From Tritonibacter scottomollicae (lineage in GTDB: Bacteria > Pseudomonadota > Alphaproteobacteria > Rhodobacterales > Rhodobacteraceae): a DNA stretch of 64,000 nt. Position numbers and translations under genes: made by a program. The stretch's first letter is position 1; each line of letters starts with the position of its first letter. The notes beneath the pieces were generated by a model. The model searched no databases. It was not told where the DNA came from and worked only from the letters and a program-made list of their open reading frames with translations. Shown here piece by piece: positions 25,615 through 35,261 of this stretch. Location of the stretch: positions 115,681 through 179,680 of the forward strand of contig NZ_PVUF01000008.1 in the NCBI RefSeq assembly GCF_003003215.1. The letters run 5' to 3'.

Positions 25615-26231
25615 CAGGCGCGCTCCATCGCCAGCCGCAGGGCAAGCGCAGCAAAGATCGCCGCGAAGCTGCGGTTGAGCCATGTGACCACCCGTTCAGA
25701 GCCGAGGATCAACTGGCGCGCCTGCGCCGCAAACAGCCCGTATAGGACAAAAACCGCAAAGGTCAGCGCCATGAACACCGCGCCCAGCAGCACCATTTCC
25801 TGCGTTGCACTGGCGGCAGATCCGGACAGGAACGGCGGCATCAGTGCGAGGAAGAAGATCGATAGCTTCGGGTTCAGGATATTGATCAGCGCCCCGCGCT
25901 TGGCGATGGTCAGGCCGGGCTGCGGATCAGGCTTTGCGGCTGAAACCGACAGCGCGCCATCGGACTTCAGCATCTGCCACGCCAAGTAAAGCAGGTAGAC
26001 CACACCGGCGATCTTCACGCCCTGAAACAGCAGCGCCGAGGAGTGCAGCACTGCCGCCAACCCCAGCGTCGCGGCGGCGAGATGCGGCAGTATGCCGACG
26101 GTGCAGCCAAATGCGGCCCAGATCGCCGCGCGCCGTCCGCGTCCGAGGCCAAGCGCCAGCGTGTATATGACACCTGTGCCCGGCGCGAGGACGACAACAA
26201 AGGCGGTGAGAAGAAACTGCAGGGAAATCAA
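25614..26231 (-). CDS. LysE/RhtB-family amino-acid exporter
   Basis: 205 residues with six membrane helices. Family signatures: VVLAPGTGVIYTLALGLGRG after the first helix, VKIAGVVYLLYLAWQMLKS, and the NILNPKLSIFFLALMPPF motif. Exports amino acids or their analogues across the inner membrane; the substrate is not evident. The start is TTG at 26231 (LISLQFLLTAF...), with AAGGAA eight bases upstream; longer in-frame starts add a non-membrane, unrelated N-terminus. It heads the overlapping set with DUF3429, methyltransferase and rnhA. Confidence 0.9.
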   Translation of the reverse strand: MISLQFLLTAFVVVLAPGTGVIYTLALGLGRGRRAAIWAAFGCTVGILPHLAAATLGLAAVLHSSALLFQGVKIAGVVYLLYLAWQMLKSDGALSVSAAKPDPQPGLTIAKRGALINILNPKLSIFFLALMPPFLSGSAASATQEMVLLGAVFMALTFAVFVLYGLFAAQARQLILGSERVVTWLNRSFAAIFAALALRLAMERA

Positions 26232-26370
26232 TGGATCGGTTCCTTGTGACAGGCCTGAACATGCAGGATGGAATACCTCTCCAAGGTAGTCACGCCGCCG
26301 CAGAGCGCAAGCCGCTGCTGCGTGCAAGGCGGGGTAGGGGTGACGGCACCCGGCGGCACGCGGGTCGTCT

Positions 26371-27321
26371 TCAGGCGCTGCGCAGCACGCGCGGTACCTT
26401 GAATTCGACCTTTTCCACCGCCGTCTCCACCAGTTCCACGGTGACATCATAGCGGGCACGGAAGGCGTCGATGACCTCGTTCACCAGGAGTTCCGGCGCC
26501 GAGGCCCCGGCGGTGATCGCCACCGAGCGGATGCCGTCGAGGGCGCGCCAGTCGATGTTCTCGGCCCGCTGCACCAACTGCGCGTAGCTGCAGCCGTTCT
26601 TGGCGCCCACCTCGACCAGACGGCGCGAATTGGAGGAATTGGGCGCGCCGACCACCAGGAGGGCGTCGGATTTCGGGGCCACCGCCTTGACCGCCTCCTG
26701 CCGGTTGGTGGTGGCGTAGCAGATGTCTTCCTTGTGCGGGCCGATGATGGCCGGGAACCGCGCCTGTAGGGCCGCAACGATATCCTTGGTGTCATCCACC
26801 GACAGGGTGGTCTGGGTGACAAAAGCCAGCCGCTCCGGGTCGCGCACCGTCACATCGGCCACATCCGCCACGGTTTCGACCAGCAGCACCTCGCCCTCAG
26901 GCAGTTGCCCCATGGTACCGACGGTCTCCGGATGGCCCTTGTGGCCGATCATGATCATCTGCAATCCGGCCTCGGCATGGCGCTGCGCTTCGATATGCAC
27001 CTTTGAGACCAGCGGGCAGGTGGCATCGACAAAGACCATCTCGCGGGCCTGGGCAGCGGCGGGCACCGATTTCGGCACCCCATGGGCGGAAAAGATCACC
27101 GGCCGGTCATCAGGGCATTCCTCCAGCTCCTCGACAAACACCGCGCCTTTTTCGCGCAGCCCATCGACGACAAATTTGTTGTGTACGATTTCGTGGCGCA
27201 CATAGACCGGTGCGCCCCATTTTTCCAACGCCATCTCCACGATCTTGATCGCGCGGTCGACGCCGGCACAGAACCCGCGGGGCGCCGCGAGATAGAGGGT
27301 GAGAGCTGGTTTCGTGGTCAT
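26371..27321 (-). CDS. ispH: 4-hydroxy-3-methylbut-2-enyl diphosphate reductase
   Basis: 316 residues. The three Fe-S cluster cysteines are visible in [23 protein letters not shown] and [10 protein letters not shown], and the substrate-binding [11 protein letters not shown] and catalytic Glu region ([10 protein letters not shown]) are present. It makes isopentenyl and dimethylallyl diphosphate in the last step of the MEP pathway. The start at 27321 ([18 protein letters not shown]) places the first Cys at the normal distance; an in-frame start at 27429 would add 36 unrelated residues. Confidence 0.96.
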   Translation of the reverse strand: MTTKPALTLYLAAPRGFCAGVDRAIKIVEMALEKWGAPVYVRHEIVHNKFVVDGLREKGAVFVEELEECPDDRPVIFSAHGVPKSVPAAAQAREMVFVDATCPLVSKVHIEAQRHAEAGLQMIMIGHKGHPETVGTMGQLPEGEVLLVETVADVADVTVRDPERLAFVTQTTLSVDDTKDIVAALQARFPAIIGPHKEDICYATTNRQEAVKAVAPKSDALLVVGAPNSSNSRRLVEVGAKNGCSYAQLVQRAENIDWRALDGIRSVAITAGASAPELLVNEVIDAFRARYDVTVELVETAVEKVEFKVPRVLRSA

Positions 27322-27412
27322 CGGTGCGCGGTCCCAGAGATCGAGGGTGGTCAGGATGTGCCCCAGAGGTAAGGCCTGTACCGCCCGAGGTCCAGTGCTG
27401 GGCGAACAGTGG

Positions 27413-27455
27413 TGCGCAAAAGAAACCACCCGGCGCCTATGTCACACCGGGTGGT
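27413..27455 (-). terminator. Probable terminator after the NYN-domain gene
   Basis: On the minus strand ACCACCCGG and CCGGGTGGT form a nine-base-pair stem with a 13-base loop, followed by TTTCTTTTGC. It begins 34 bases after the stop of the NYN gene. Confidence 0.6.
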
Positions 27456-27488
27456 CCTATCGTGAGTGGTTGCCTGAGTGTTTTGGCG

Positions 27489-28061
27489 TCAGTCGGTCTC
27501 GGCAGGCGGCGTGCGCGGTTCGCTCGGGACGTCGCGCGGTGGCCGCCCGATGACGTCGCGCAGTTCTTCGAGTTCGATGAAGTTGTCGGCCTGACGGCGC
27601 AGTTCGTCGGAGATCATCGGAGGCTGGCTGCGGATCGTCGAGACAACCGACACGCGGACGCCCTGACGTTGCAGGCTGGCGATCAGAGGGCGGAAGTCAC
27701 CGTCTCCCGAAAATAGCACGATATGATCCACGCGCGGTGCAAGCTCCATGGCATCGACAGCAAGTTCGATATCCATGTTCCCTTTCACCTTCCGGCGACC
27801 CATGCTGTCCGTGTACTCCTTGGCAGGCTTGGTCACCATGCTGAAGCCATTATAGTGCAGCCAGTCCACCAATGGCCTGATGGGCGAGTATTCGTCGTTT
27901 TCCAGCAGCGCTGTGTAATAGAAAGCCCGTACAAGTTTGCCGCGCCGCATAAATTCCTGGCGCAGAAGCTTGTAGTCGATGTCAAATCCCAATGCCTTGG
28001 CGGAGGCATATAAATTCGAGCCATCTATGAACAGCGCAAGCCGTTCGTCCTTGTAAAACAT
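27489..28061 (-). CDS. NYN-domain (LabA/DUF88-type) putative ribonuclease
   Basis: 190 residues. The PIN-like NYN fold is indicated by the acidic start LFIDGSNLYASAKALGFDID, the central DIELAVDAMELA, and HIVLFSGDGDFRPLIASLQRQG near 115-135, with Asp residues that would bind the metal. Family members are ribonucleases. The start at 28061 is preceded by AGAAGGAC. It is divergent from folK, and a hairpin with a T-rich tail follows. The RNA target is unknown. Confidence 0.92.
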   Translation of the reverse strand: MFYKDERLALFIDGSNLYASAKALGFDIDYKLLRQEFMRRGKLVRAFYYTALLENDEYSPIRPLVDWLHYNGFSMVTKPAKEYTDSMGRRKVKGNMDIELAVDAMELAPRVDHIVLFSGDGDFRPLIASLQRQGVRVSVVSTIRSQPPMISDELRRQADNFIELEELRDVIGRPPRDVPSEPRTPPAETD

Positions 28062-28197
28062 TAAATGTGTCCTTCTGGTGTCGCGGGGACCGAATTCCGT
28101 GAGTGAGTTTAATAAATGTCCGGATCCGCGGGTGGACTTAATCTAGTTTATTTGGCACTCCCCGCAAGTGTCAGGTCTTTGGGAATTGGGGTCAAGC

Positions 28198-28767
28198 ATG
28201 ACCGAAAATCGGTCAACCTTTCTCGTTGCGCTCGGAAGCAATCTGGAAAACGAGGGGACGACCCCCCTCGCGACCATGCAAACATGCTTGACCGAGTTTC
28301 GTAAAGAAGGGTTTGAGCTCTCGGCGATTTCACGGTTTTTTGCCACGCCTTGCTTTCCGGCAGGGGCCGGGCCGGACTATGTGAACGCGGCTGTGGTCCT
28401 GACTGGCGATCTTTCTGCCAGTGATGCGCTGGCTGCGCTGCACCGTATCGAGGCTCACTTTCGACGCACCCGCACGGAGCGTTGGGGCATGAGGACGCTT
28501 GATCTCGATCTGCTGGCGGTCGATCAGCAGGTGCGTCCTGATCGGGAAACCTTTGAGTATTGGCAAACCCTGCCAGCCGAGCGACAGCGCAAGGACAGTC
28601 CGGATCAGTTGATTCTACCGCATCCGCGCATCCAGGACCGTGCCTTTGTATTGGTGCCGCTGGCGGATGTGGCGCGCGACTGGGTTCACCCGGCTCTCGG
28701 GCTGAGCGTCGGGCAGATGCTGGCCACATGTCCGGCCACGGACCGGGCCGAGGTTGCGGCTCTGTAA
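28198..28767 (+). CDS. folK: 6-hydroxymethyl-7,8-dihydropterin pyrophosphokinase
   Basis: 189 residues. Signatures: ALGSNLENEG at the start, SRFFATPCFPAGAGPDYVNAAV for substrate binding, and the family motif ERWGMRTLDLDLLAV with the catalytic Asp pair. It transfers pyrophosphate from ATP to 6-hydroxymethyldihydropterin in folate synthesis. The insert near 120-140 (QTLPAERQRKDSPDQLILPHPRI) is in line with alphaproteobacterial homologs. ATG 28198 is chosen over 28168 because the ALGSN block then begins at the usual distance. Confidence 0.93.
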   Translation: MTENRSTFLVALGSNLENEGTTPLATMQTCLTEFRKEGFELSAISRFFATPCFPAGAGPDYVNAAVVLTGDLSASDALAALHRIEAHFRRTRTERWGMRTLDLDLLAVDQQVRPDRETFEYWQTLPAERQRKDSPDQLILPHPRIQDRAFVLVPLADVARDWVHPALGLSVGQMLATCPATDRAEVAAL

Positions 28768-28877
28768 AGCGGTTGCAGGGGTTTTCCTGCGATTGTGATA
28801 TGTCTCGACTTGTCAAGTCCCGTGATTCATCCTAGAAGCACTCTCTCTGGACCCAGAACTATATTGGAGAGTCGCCC

Positions 28878-29231
28878 ATGGCCCGCGTGACGGTTGAAGA
28901 CTGCGTTGACAAAGTTCCCAACCGATTTGAGCTGGTGATGCTGGCCGCACATCGTGCGCGCGAGATCTCTGCTGGCTCCGAACTCACCGTTGACCGCGAC
29001 AACGACAAGAACCCGGTCGTGTCCCTGCGTGAGATCGCCGATGAAACCCAGAGCGCCGACGCCCTGCGCGAACGCCTGATCGAGAGCAACCAGTCTCAGA
29101 TCGAGGTCGACGAGCCGGAAGAAGATTCCATGGCGCTGCTGATGGGTGGCGAAGCCGACAAGCCTCAGGAAGACGACATGAGCGAAGAGAAGCTCCTGCG
29201 CGCCCTGATGGAGGCCCAGGGTCAAGGCTGA
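28878..29231 (+). CDS. rpoZ: RNA polymerase omega subunit
   Basis: 117 residues. [20 protein letters not shown], then [15 protein letters not shown] and the Asn/Lys-Pro segment [14 protein letters not shown] are diagnostic of omega. The acidic C-terminal extension ([20 protein letters not shown]) is typical of alphaproteobacteria. Omega helps assemble the core enzyme and, with DksA, binds ppGpp in many bacteria. It lies 36 bases before the rsh gene, so ppGpp synthase and one of its target subunits are co-transcribed. GGAGAG precedes the ATG. Confidence 0.96.
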   Translation: MARVTVEDCVDKVPNRFELVMLAAHRAREISAGSELTVDRDNDKNPVVSLREIADETQSADALRERLIESNQSQIEVDEPEEDSMALLMGGEADKPQEDDMSEEKLLRALMEAQGQG

Positions 29232-29267
29232 TCCAGGCTGCATGAAAAGAGAGGTTGCGGACCGGCA

Positions 29268-31400
29268 ATGACATCTGCTGATGACCTGATTTCCCTGGTC
29301 CGCGACTACAACCCCAAGACAAATGAAGCACGGCTGCGTGATGCCTACGCCTTTGGCGAGGAGATGCACGGCGGCCAGTTTCGTCATTCGGGTGAGGCCT
29401 ATTTCACCCACCCCGTTGCCGTCGCCGCCATCCTCACGGAACAGCGGCTGGATGATGCGACGATAATCACTGCCCTCCTGCACGACACCATCGAAGACAC
29501 CAAGGCCTCTTACGAAGTGGTCGCCGCGCGTTTCGGCGAGGAGGTGGCGATGCTGGTCGATGGGGTCACCAAGCTGACCAACCTGCAGCTGTCCTCTCGC
29601 GAGACCAAGCAGGCGGAAAACTTCCGCAAGCTGTTCATGGCGATGTCGAAGGACCTGCGGGTGATTCTGGTCAAGCTGGCCGACCGTCTGCACAATATGC
29701 GCACTATCCGCGCCATGCGGCCCGAGAAACAGGCCCAGAAGGCGCGCGAAACCATGGACATCTACGCGCCGCTGGCCGGGCGCATGGGGATGCAGTGGAT
29801 GCGCGAGGAGCTGGAAGATCTGGCCTTCAAGGTGCTGAACCCGGAGGGGCGCCAGTCGATCATCCGCCGCTTTGTCACCTTGCAGCGCGAAACCGGCGAC
29901 GTGATTCACCGCATCACCGGCGACATGCGCGGCGAGTTGGAAAAGGCCGGCATCGAGGCCGAGGTTTTTGGCCGCGCCAAGAAACCCTATTCGATCTGGC
30001 GCAAGATGCAGGAAAAGGATCAGGGGTTCTCGCGCCTGTCCGACATCTACGGCTTTCGCGTCATCACCCGCACCGAAGAAGACTGCTATCGCACGCTGGG
30101 CACCATCCACCAGCGCTGGCGTGCGGTGCCGGGGCGGTTCAAGGATTATATCAGCCAGCCGAAATCCAACGGCTACCGCTCGATCCACACCACCGTGTCG
30201 GGGCGTGACGGCAAACGGGTGGAGGTGCAGATCCGCACCCGCCAGATGCATGACGTCGCCGAGTCGGGCGTCGCGGCGCATTGGTCCTATCGCGATGGTG
30301 TGCGCACCGAGAACCCCTTTGCCGTGGATCCGGCCAAATGGATCGCCTCGCTGACCGAGCAGTTTGACGGCGAGGATGACCACGACGAATTCCTCGAAGC
30401 GGTCAAGCTGGAGATGTATTCGGACCAGGTGTTCTGCTTCACGCCCAAGGGCGATGTGATCAAGCTGCCCAAGGGCGCCACGCCGATCGATTTTGCCTAT
30501 GCCATCCACACCCGCATCGGCCATGCCTGTGTTGGCGGCAAGGTGGACGGCATCCGGGTGCCGCTCTGGACCCGGCTGCGCAATGGTCAGTCGGTCGAGG
30601 TGATCACCGCCGAGGGTCAGACCCCGCAGGTGAGCTGGCTGGAGATCGCCACCACCGGCAAAGCGCGCACCGCCATTCGCCGCGCCCTGCGCGAGGCAGA
30701 CCGCGAACGTTTTGTGAAACTGGGCCACGAACTTGCACGCTCCGCCTTTGAGCATGTGAACAAGAAAGCCACCGACAAAGCGCTGGAAACCGCCGCCCGC
30801 GCCTTGCGTGTCAGCGATGTGACCGAGCTGCTGGCCCGGCTCGGGGCCGCGGTGATCACCGCCCATGATGTTGTTCAGGCCGTTTATCCGGAGCTGACCG
30901 CCAAGGACGGCGACGAAGTATCGCCACGCCGCGCAGTGATCGGCCTGGAGCCGGGGCAGAAGTTCGAGCGCGCCGCCTGTTGCGAACCATTGCCCGGCGA
31001 ACGTATCATCGGCATCACCTCGCGGGGTCACGGTGTGGTTGTGCACACCGCAGATTGCGACCGCTTGGGCGAGTTCGAGGACCAGATGGACCGCTGGGTC
31101 GACGTGCACTGGCACTCCGGCACCCATCCGGCAGTCTACAGTGTGACCCTGGAACTGACGATCGGCAATGACGCCGGCGTTTTGGGGCGGATCTGCACGT
31201 TGATTGGCGAGAAGAAGGCGAATATTTCCAACCTTGAATTCAAGGATCGGAAACCAGACTTTTACCGCTTGATGATCAATGTGGAATTGCGTGATGTGGA
31301 GCAGCTGCATTCGTTGATACTGACGCTGGAAGCAGAGAGCCACGTCGCCGCGGTCGCGCGCTACCGGGAGCGGCCTGGAGCGCAACACCGTACGATCTAG
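29268..31400 (+). CDS. rsh: Bifunctional (p)ppGpp synthase/hydrolase RSH
   Basis: 710 residues with the full RelA/SpoT order. Hydrolase HD domain at about 25-190 with ALLHDTIEDT; synthetase domain at about 235-350 with SDIYGFRVITRTEEDCY and SNGYRSIHTTV; TGS domain at about 385-445 (FTPKGDVIKLPKGATPIDFA); a zinc-finger-like region with ERAACCEPLPGERI; and a C-terminal ACT domain (about 632-705). Both the HD hydrolase and synthetase motifs look intact, so one enzyme should make and break (p)ppGpp, as is usual in alphaproteobacteria. It follows rpoZ in one operon. Confidence 0.96.
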   Translation: MTSADDLISLVRDYNPKTNEARLRDAYAFGEEMHGGQFRHSGEAYFTHPVAVAAILTEQRLDDATIITALLHDTIEDTKASYEVVAARFGEEVAMLVDGVTKLTNLQLSSRETKQAENFRKLFMAMSKDLRVILVKLADRLHNMRTIRAMRPEKQAQKARETMDIYAPLAGRMGMQWMREELEDLAFKVLNPEGRQSIIRRFVTLQRETGDVIHRITGDMRGELEKAGIEAEVFGRAKKPYSIWRKMQEKDQGFSRLSDIYGFRVITRTEEDCYRTLGTIHQRWRAVPGRFKDYISQPKSNGYRSIHTTVSGRDGKRVEVQIRTRQMHDVAESGVAAHWSYRDGVRTENPFAVDPAKWIASLTEQFDGEDDHDEFLEAVKLEMYSDQVFCFTPKGDVIKLPKGATPIDFAYAIHTRIGHACVGGKVDGIRVPLWTRLRNGQSVEVITAEGQTPQVSWLEIATTGKARTAIRRALREADRERFVKLGHELARSAFEHVNKKATDKALETAARALRVSDVTELLARLGAAVITAHDVVQAVYPELTAKDGDEVSPRRAVIGLEPGQKFERAACCEPLPGERIIGITSRGHGVVVHTADCDRLGEFEDQMDRWVDVHWHSGTHPAVYSVTLELTIGNDAGVLGRICTLIGEKKANISNLEFKDRKPDFYRLMINVELRDVEQLHSLILTLEAESHVAAVARYRERPGAQHRTI

Positions 31401-31431
31401 CCTCTTCCGTACGAAGAATAGGGATGATCCT

Positions 31432-32136
31432 TTGGTATTCAGGCGCCGAGACAGACGCCCGCCGCTCAGGGCGGTTGCGGAGTTTCTCTGGCCTCGCGGA
31501 GGCTGGGGCAGGGCGTTTCTTTATGTCAAACACCGGGTGCGCCGTCTTCCGGACAACCCGGAGCGTATCGCGCGCGGCATCTGGGCCGGGCTCTTTACCA
31601 CCTTTACGCCCTTTTATGGTGTGCATTTTTTCGTGGCTGCCCTCATCGCGCGGGTGATGAATGGCAATCTTCTTGCGGCACTGTCGGCGACCTTTTTCGG
31701 CAATCCGCTGACCTATGTGCCGATCGGCGTGATCTCTCTGCAGACCGGGCATTGGTTGCTGGGCAGCCAGCCGGTGGCCGAGGTGGACGCGACGCTGACG
31801 GACAAGTTTCTCGCCGCTGGATGGGACCTTTGGTACAACGTCTACGCCTATGCGACCGGCACGCCGACGGATTGGACCGGGCTGGTGATCTTCTATGATG
31901 AGGTGTTTTATCCCTATATGATTGGCGGGCTGCTGCCCGGGGTCATTGTCGCGACCGTGGGCTACATCCTGTCCGTTCCGGTGATCCGGACCTATCAGTT
32001 GCGTCGTCGCCGCAAGATCAAGGCCAAGTTCGACGCGATCAAGAAGCGTGCCGAGCTGGAGGCCGTGAACAGCCCCCATGCGCCAAGCGGGACCCCTCCG
32101 CCTGGCCGCAACCCCAAGGTCGGGCGACCTGAATAA
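31432..32136 (+). CDS. DUF2062-family membrane protein
   Basis: About 234 residues. The N-terminus is very basic (VFRRRDRRPPLRAV), followed by WPRGGWGRAFLYVKHRVRRL and GIWAGLFTTFTPFYGVHFF, then the conserved SATFFGNPLTYVPIG, which marks DUF2062. Two or three membrane helices and a basic C-terminal tail ending in proline/glycine residues follow. TTG at 31432 is preferred as start because GGGA precedes it and homologs start with this arginine-rich sequence; an ATG at 31424 lies in another frame. Function unknown; co-directional with rsh at 31 bases. Confidence 0.85.
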   Translation: MVFRRRDRRPPLRAVAEFLWPRGGWGRAFLYVKHRVRRLPDNPERIARGIWAGLFTTFTPFYGVHFFVAALIARVMNGNLLAALSATFFGNPLTYVPIGVISLQTGHWLLGSQPVAEVDATLTDKFLAAGWDLWYNVYAYATGTPTDWTGLVIFYDEVFYPYMIGGLLPGVIVATVGYILSVPVIRTYQLRRRRKIKAKFDAIKKRAELEAVNSPHAPSGTPPPGRNPKVGRPE

Positions 32137-32314
32137 ACCTGTCCAGGGTGGCGATAGGGCCTGTCTCGTTGGCCACACGAGACCACCGATCAGGGTGAGG
32201 GGGAGTCCGACGCCGTGCGAAGAATTGTATCACTCGGGGCGTTGGTCCTTGCCTCTGCGAACCTGCCAGCTAGGCTCTCGGGCAAAAGACCTCCAATGAC
32301 AAAGAGACCGTCTC

Positions 32315-33073
32315 ATGTCCCAGAATGACTTGCGCCTTGGCGTGAATATCGATCACGTGGCCACCGTCCGCAACGCGCGTGGTGGGGCCTATCCGGACCC
32401 GATCCGTGCCGCGAAACTGGCCGAGGAAGCAGGCGCCGACGGCATCACCGCCCATCTGCGCGAAGACCGCCGCCACATCACCGACGGCGATATCGACGGG
32501 TTGATGGCCGCCCTGACCGTACCGCTCAATTTCGAGATGGCCGCGACGGATGAGATGCAGAAGATCGCCCTGCGTCACAAACCCCACGCGGTTTGCATCG
32601 TGCCGGAAAAGCGCGAGGAACGCACCACCGAAGGGGGGCTGGAAGTCGCCCGTGAAGAAAACAAGCTGGCCCATTTCATCGCCCCCCTGCGCGATGCGGG
32701 CTGCCGGGTGTCGATCTTCATCGCCGCCGACCCGGCCCAGATCGAGGCTGCCCATCGCATCGGTGCCGAGGTGATCGAGCTGCACACCGGGGCCTATTGC
32801 GACCACCACGCCGAGGGGGATTTCGCCGCCCGCGACGCGGAGCTGGAGCGGCTGCGCGACATGGCCACCTTTGCTCATTCGCTGGGGCTCGAGGTGCACG
32901 CGGGCCATGGTCTGACCTATGAAACGGTCGCGCCCGTCGCCGCCTTCCCCGAGGTGGTTGAGCTGAACATCGGCCATTTCCTAATCGGCGAGGCGGTGTT
33001 TCGCGGCCTCACCCCGGCCGTGCAGGAAATGCGCCGCCTGATGGATGCGGCCCGTCGCGGAGATGTCGCATGA
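32315..33073 (+). CDS. pdxJ: Pyridoxine 5'-phosphate synthase
   Basis: 252 residues. Signatures: [19 protein letters not shown] at the start, [43 protein letters not shown] and [10 protein letters not shown]. It condenses 1-deoxyxylulose 5-phosphate with 3-amino-2-oxopropyl phosphate in the last step of vitamin B6 synthesis. It starts an operon with the ABZJ_00895-type gene (four-base overlap) and acpS. Confidence 0.97.
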   Translation: MSQNDLRLGVNIDHVATVRNARGGAYPDPIRAAKLAEEAGADGITAHLREDRRHITDGDIDGLMAALTVPLNFEMAATDEMQKIALRHKPHAVCIVPEKREERTTEGGLEVAREENKLAHFIAPLRDAGCRVSIFIAADPAQIEAAHRIGAEVIELHTGAYCDHHAEGDFAARDAELERLRDMATFAHSLGLEVHAGHGLTYETVAPVAAFPEVVELNIGHFLIGEAVFRGLTPAVQEMRRLMDAARRGDVA

Positions 33074-33507
33074 AGCTGCGCCGCTTCACCCTGGTTTATC
33101 TTGCGATCATCGTTGCGATTATCATCGTCAGCGCTCTGGTGCAGATCCTTGCCGATTTCGACATCACCAATGCCGGTATGGCGTTGATCCCGGCCATGGG
33201 GGCCTCGATGGTCGAGGGGCAGGCTTTTGCCAAAGCCGAGAACCGTATGCCTGACACATCTGAGATGTGGGGTTTTGCCCGCCGCGCCTCGGTTGTCATT
33301 CTGGGGCTGATCCTGCTCTCTGCTGTCGCCTTCAGTCTGGCGCTTCCCGAGCTGCAGTACATGGTGTCGCAACCCTATGGTGCCCTGTTCGTGGCCGGGG
33401 CGCTTCTGTTCCAGGCGGTTATGTCGTTCTTGTTGGTTCGGTTCTTTCTGGCCAGCGGTGCCAAATCCGTGCTGCGGACCCGTGACCGCCAGGAGGGCCG
33501 GGGCTGA
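33070..33507 (+). CDS. ABZJ_00895-type small membrane protein
   Basis: 145 residues with four hydrophobic segments: [60 protein letters not shown] and [20 protein letters not shown]. The amphipathic loop [16 protein letters not shown] between helices 2 and 3 fits the ABZJ_00895 family of unknown function. Its ATG overlaps the pdxJ stop (ATGA), so the genes are translationally coupled, with acpS following. Confidence 0.82.
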   Translation: MKLRRFTLVYLAIIVAIIIVSALVQILADFDITNAGMALIPAMGASMVEGQAFAKAENRMPDTSEMWGFARRASVVILGLILLSAVAFSLALPELQYMVSQPYGALFVAGALLFQAVMSFLLVRFFLASGAKSVLRTRDRQEGRG

Positions 33508-33526
33508 GGCCCGGTTGGTGGCGAGG

Positions 33527-33940
33527 ATGATCTTGGGAATCGGCACCGATCTGGCAAACATCGACCGCATTCAGCGCACGCTGGACCGTTTCGGGGATCG
33601 GTTCCGCAATCGGGTCTTTACCGATGTAGAACAGGCAAAATCCGAACGACGGCGCGATGTTGCGGGCACCTACGCCAAACGCTGGGCTGCCAAGGAAGCC
33701 TGCTCAAAGGCCTTGGGCACCGGCCTGCGCATGGGGATCGCCTGGAAAGACATGGCGGTTTCCAACCTCTCGACCGGGCAGCCGGTGATGCATGTGACCG
33801 GCTGGGCGGCAGATCGTCTGGCTGCGCTGACCCCGGCGGGACATGAGGCGATCATCCACGTCACGCTGACTGATGATCACCCCTGGGCACAGGCCTTTGT
33901 CCTGATTGAGGCCCGTCTGGTGGTCGCGGCCTCGGAGTGA
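33527..33940 (+). CDS. acpS: Holo-[acyl-carrier-protein] synthase
   Basis: 137 residues. The family motifs [16 protein letters not shown] at the start and [15 protein letters not shown] in the middle hold the magnesium-binding Asp and Glu. It transfers the 4'-phosphopantetheine arm of CoA to ACP. The ATG at 33527 sits 20 bases after the ABZJ_00895-type stop; GGCGAGG lies immediately upstream. pdxJ-acpS-lepB-rnc-era is a common order in alphaproteobacteria. Confidence 0.95.
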   Translation: MILGIGTDLANIDRIQRTLDRFGDRFRNRVFTDVEQAKSERRRDVAGTYAKRWAAKEACSKALGTGLRMGIAWKDMAVSNLSTGQPVMHVTGWAADRLAALTPAGHEAIIHVTLTDDHPWAQAFVLIEARLVVAASE

Positions 33941-34143
33941 GCGCCCGCTCGCACCTCCGCCTCGGTTTCATCCCCGTTGACCGCGAAGGCGCGCGGCGGG
34001 CCAACGCGCAGGCAAGCCGCAATACCTGCGGCAGAGTGCCCACAGCTGAGCCACATCTGGCCCGTCCCGACGGCATCGCTTGACTTGCGCCGGGCCTGCC
34101 CGCATGTACGCCCCGACCCGCCCACAAAAGACCGGAGAGCCTG

Positions 34144-34980
34144 ATGGCGTCGAAAACCACTGCCGGGAATTCAATCCTCGAGACGATCAAGACAATTGTC
34201 TACGCGCTGTTGATTGCCGGTGTCTTCCGCACCCTGTTCTTTCAACCCTTCTGGATTCCCTCCGGCTCGATGAAGGAAACGCTGCTGGTTGGCGATTTTC
34301 TGTTCGTGAACAAGATGGCCTATGGCTATTCCTACGCCTCCTGCCCCTCGATCCGTCTCGGGGCGGTCGGCCTCAATATCGACGCGCAGGATATCTGTGG
34401 CTTCCTTGATGGTGACAACAGCCGTATCCTTGGCGGCGAGCCGGAGCGCGGTGATGTGGTGGTCTTCCGCCATCCGGTGAACCGCACCGACTACATCAAG
34501 CGCCTCGTCGGCCTTCCCGGTGACAAGCTGCAGATGAAGGACGGCGTGCTGCACATTAACGGCGCCGCTGTCGGGCTGATGGACGATGGCGACTTTGAGG
34601 AAGCGATGGAGCGTCAGGGCCCGCAGGGCAATTTCCCGCGCTGCGAGAACGATCCGGTGGGGCAGGGCGGCGTCTGCAAGAAGTCCCGCCAGATCGAAAC
34701 GCTGCCGGGCGGCACTTCCCACGCGATCATCAATATCGGCAATCAGTCCAGCGACCACACCAAAGTCTACCATGTGCCCGAGGGGCATTTCTTCTTCATG
34801 GGTGACAACCGTGACAACTCCACCGACAGCCGCGTGCCACAGGCCGTGGGCGGCGTCGGCTATGTGCCCTTTGAAAACCTGATCGGTCGTGCGGACCGTA
34901 TCATGTTCTCCTCCGCCGGGCGGTCGATGCTGTTTTTCTGGACGTGGCGCAGTGACCGGTTCTTCAAGGCCGTCAACTGA
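34144..34980 (+). CDS. lepB: Signal peptidase I
   Basis: 278 residues with one N-terminal membrane helix (about 15-33). The nucleophile Ser lies in WIPSGSMKETLLVGD (Ser about 42) and the general-base Lys in DYIKRLVGLPGD (Lys about 119); GDNRDNSTDSR and the C-terminal hydrophobic tail are also typical. The catalytic domain is periplasmic and removes signal peptides from exported proteins. Two Cys pairs in the periplasmic part (ASCPS with DICGF, and PRCEND with GVCKK) could form disulphides. Confidence 0.96.
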   Translation: MASKTTAGNSILETIKTIVYALLIAGVFRTLFFQPFWIPSGSMKETLLVGDFLFVNKMAYGYSYASCPSIRLGAVGLNIDAQDICGFLDGDNSRILGGEPERGDVVVFRHPVNRTDYIKRLVGLPGDKLQMKDGVLHINGAAVGLMDDGDFEEAMERQGPQGNFPRCENDPVGQGGVCKKSRQIETLPGGTSHAIINIGNQSSDHTKVYHVPEGHFFFMGDNRDNSTDSRVPQAVGGVGYVPFENLIGRADRIMFSSAGRSMLFFWTWRSDRFFKAVN

Positions 34981-35004
34981 GCACACTGAGATCTGACCAC
35001 TTCG

Positions 35005-35035
35005 ACGAGGCCGCGGTGTATCTCCGCGGCCTCGT
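35005..35035. terminator. Perfect hairpin downstream of lepB
   Basis: ACGAGGCCGCGG (35005-35016) and CCGCGGCCTCGT (35024-35035) pair over 12 bases with a seven-base loop, 25 bases after the lepB stop. No T run follows on either strand, so it may protect the 3' end or act with Rho rather than terminate alone. Confidence 0.4.
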
Positions 35036-35261
35036 GCCGTTCGGGGCCGTCCCAGCGGCGCCTCGGCGATGTCGCTTTGTCCTGGCCGCGCGTCATGCTA
35101 GTCAAACGGGACCCGCATATGCGACTGTCGGACATCGCGGGGCCTGTTTGTCATCAAAAGCAGGGAAACAGCCCGCCGGGGGCGCTTTCCTATTCTGCGG
35201 CGCTGGGATAAGGAACGATCCCGTCGGGGCAGCCGCTGCCCCCAGAGTTTGAGGACCACAC

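Noticed and set aside
28827..31388. Open frame of 853 codons antisense to rpoZ and rsh
   Set aside because: Same codon-bias artefact; the plus strand holds complete, canonical rpoZ and rsh with all motifs.
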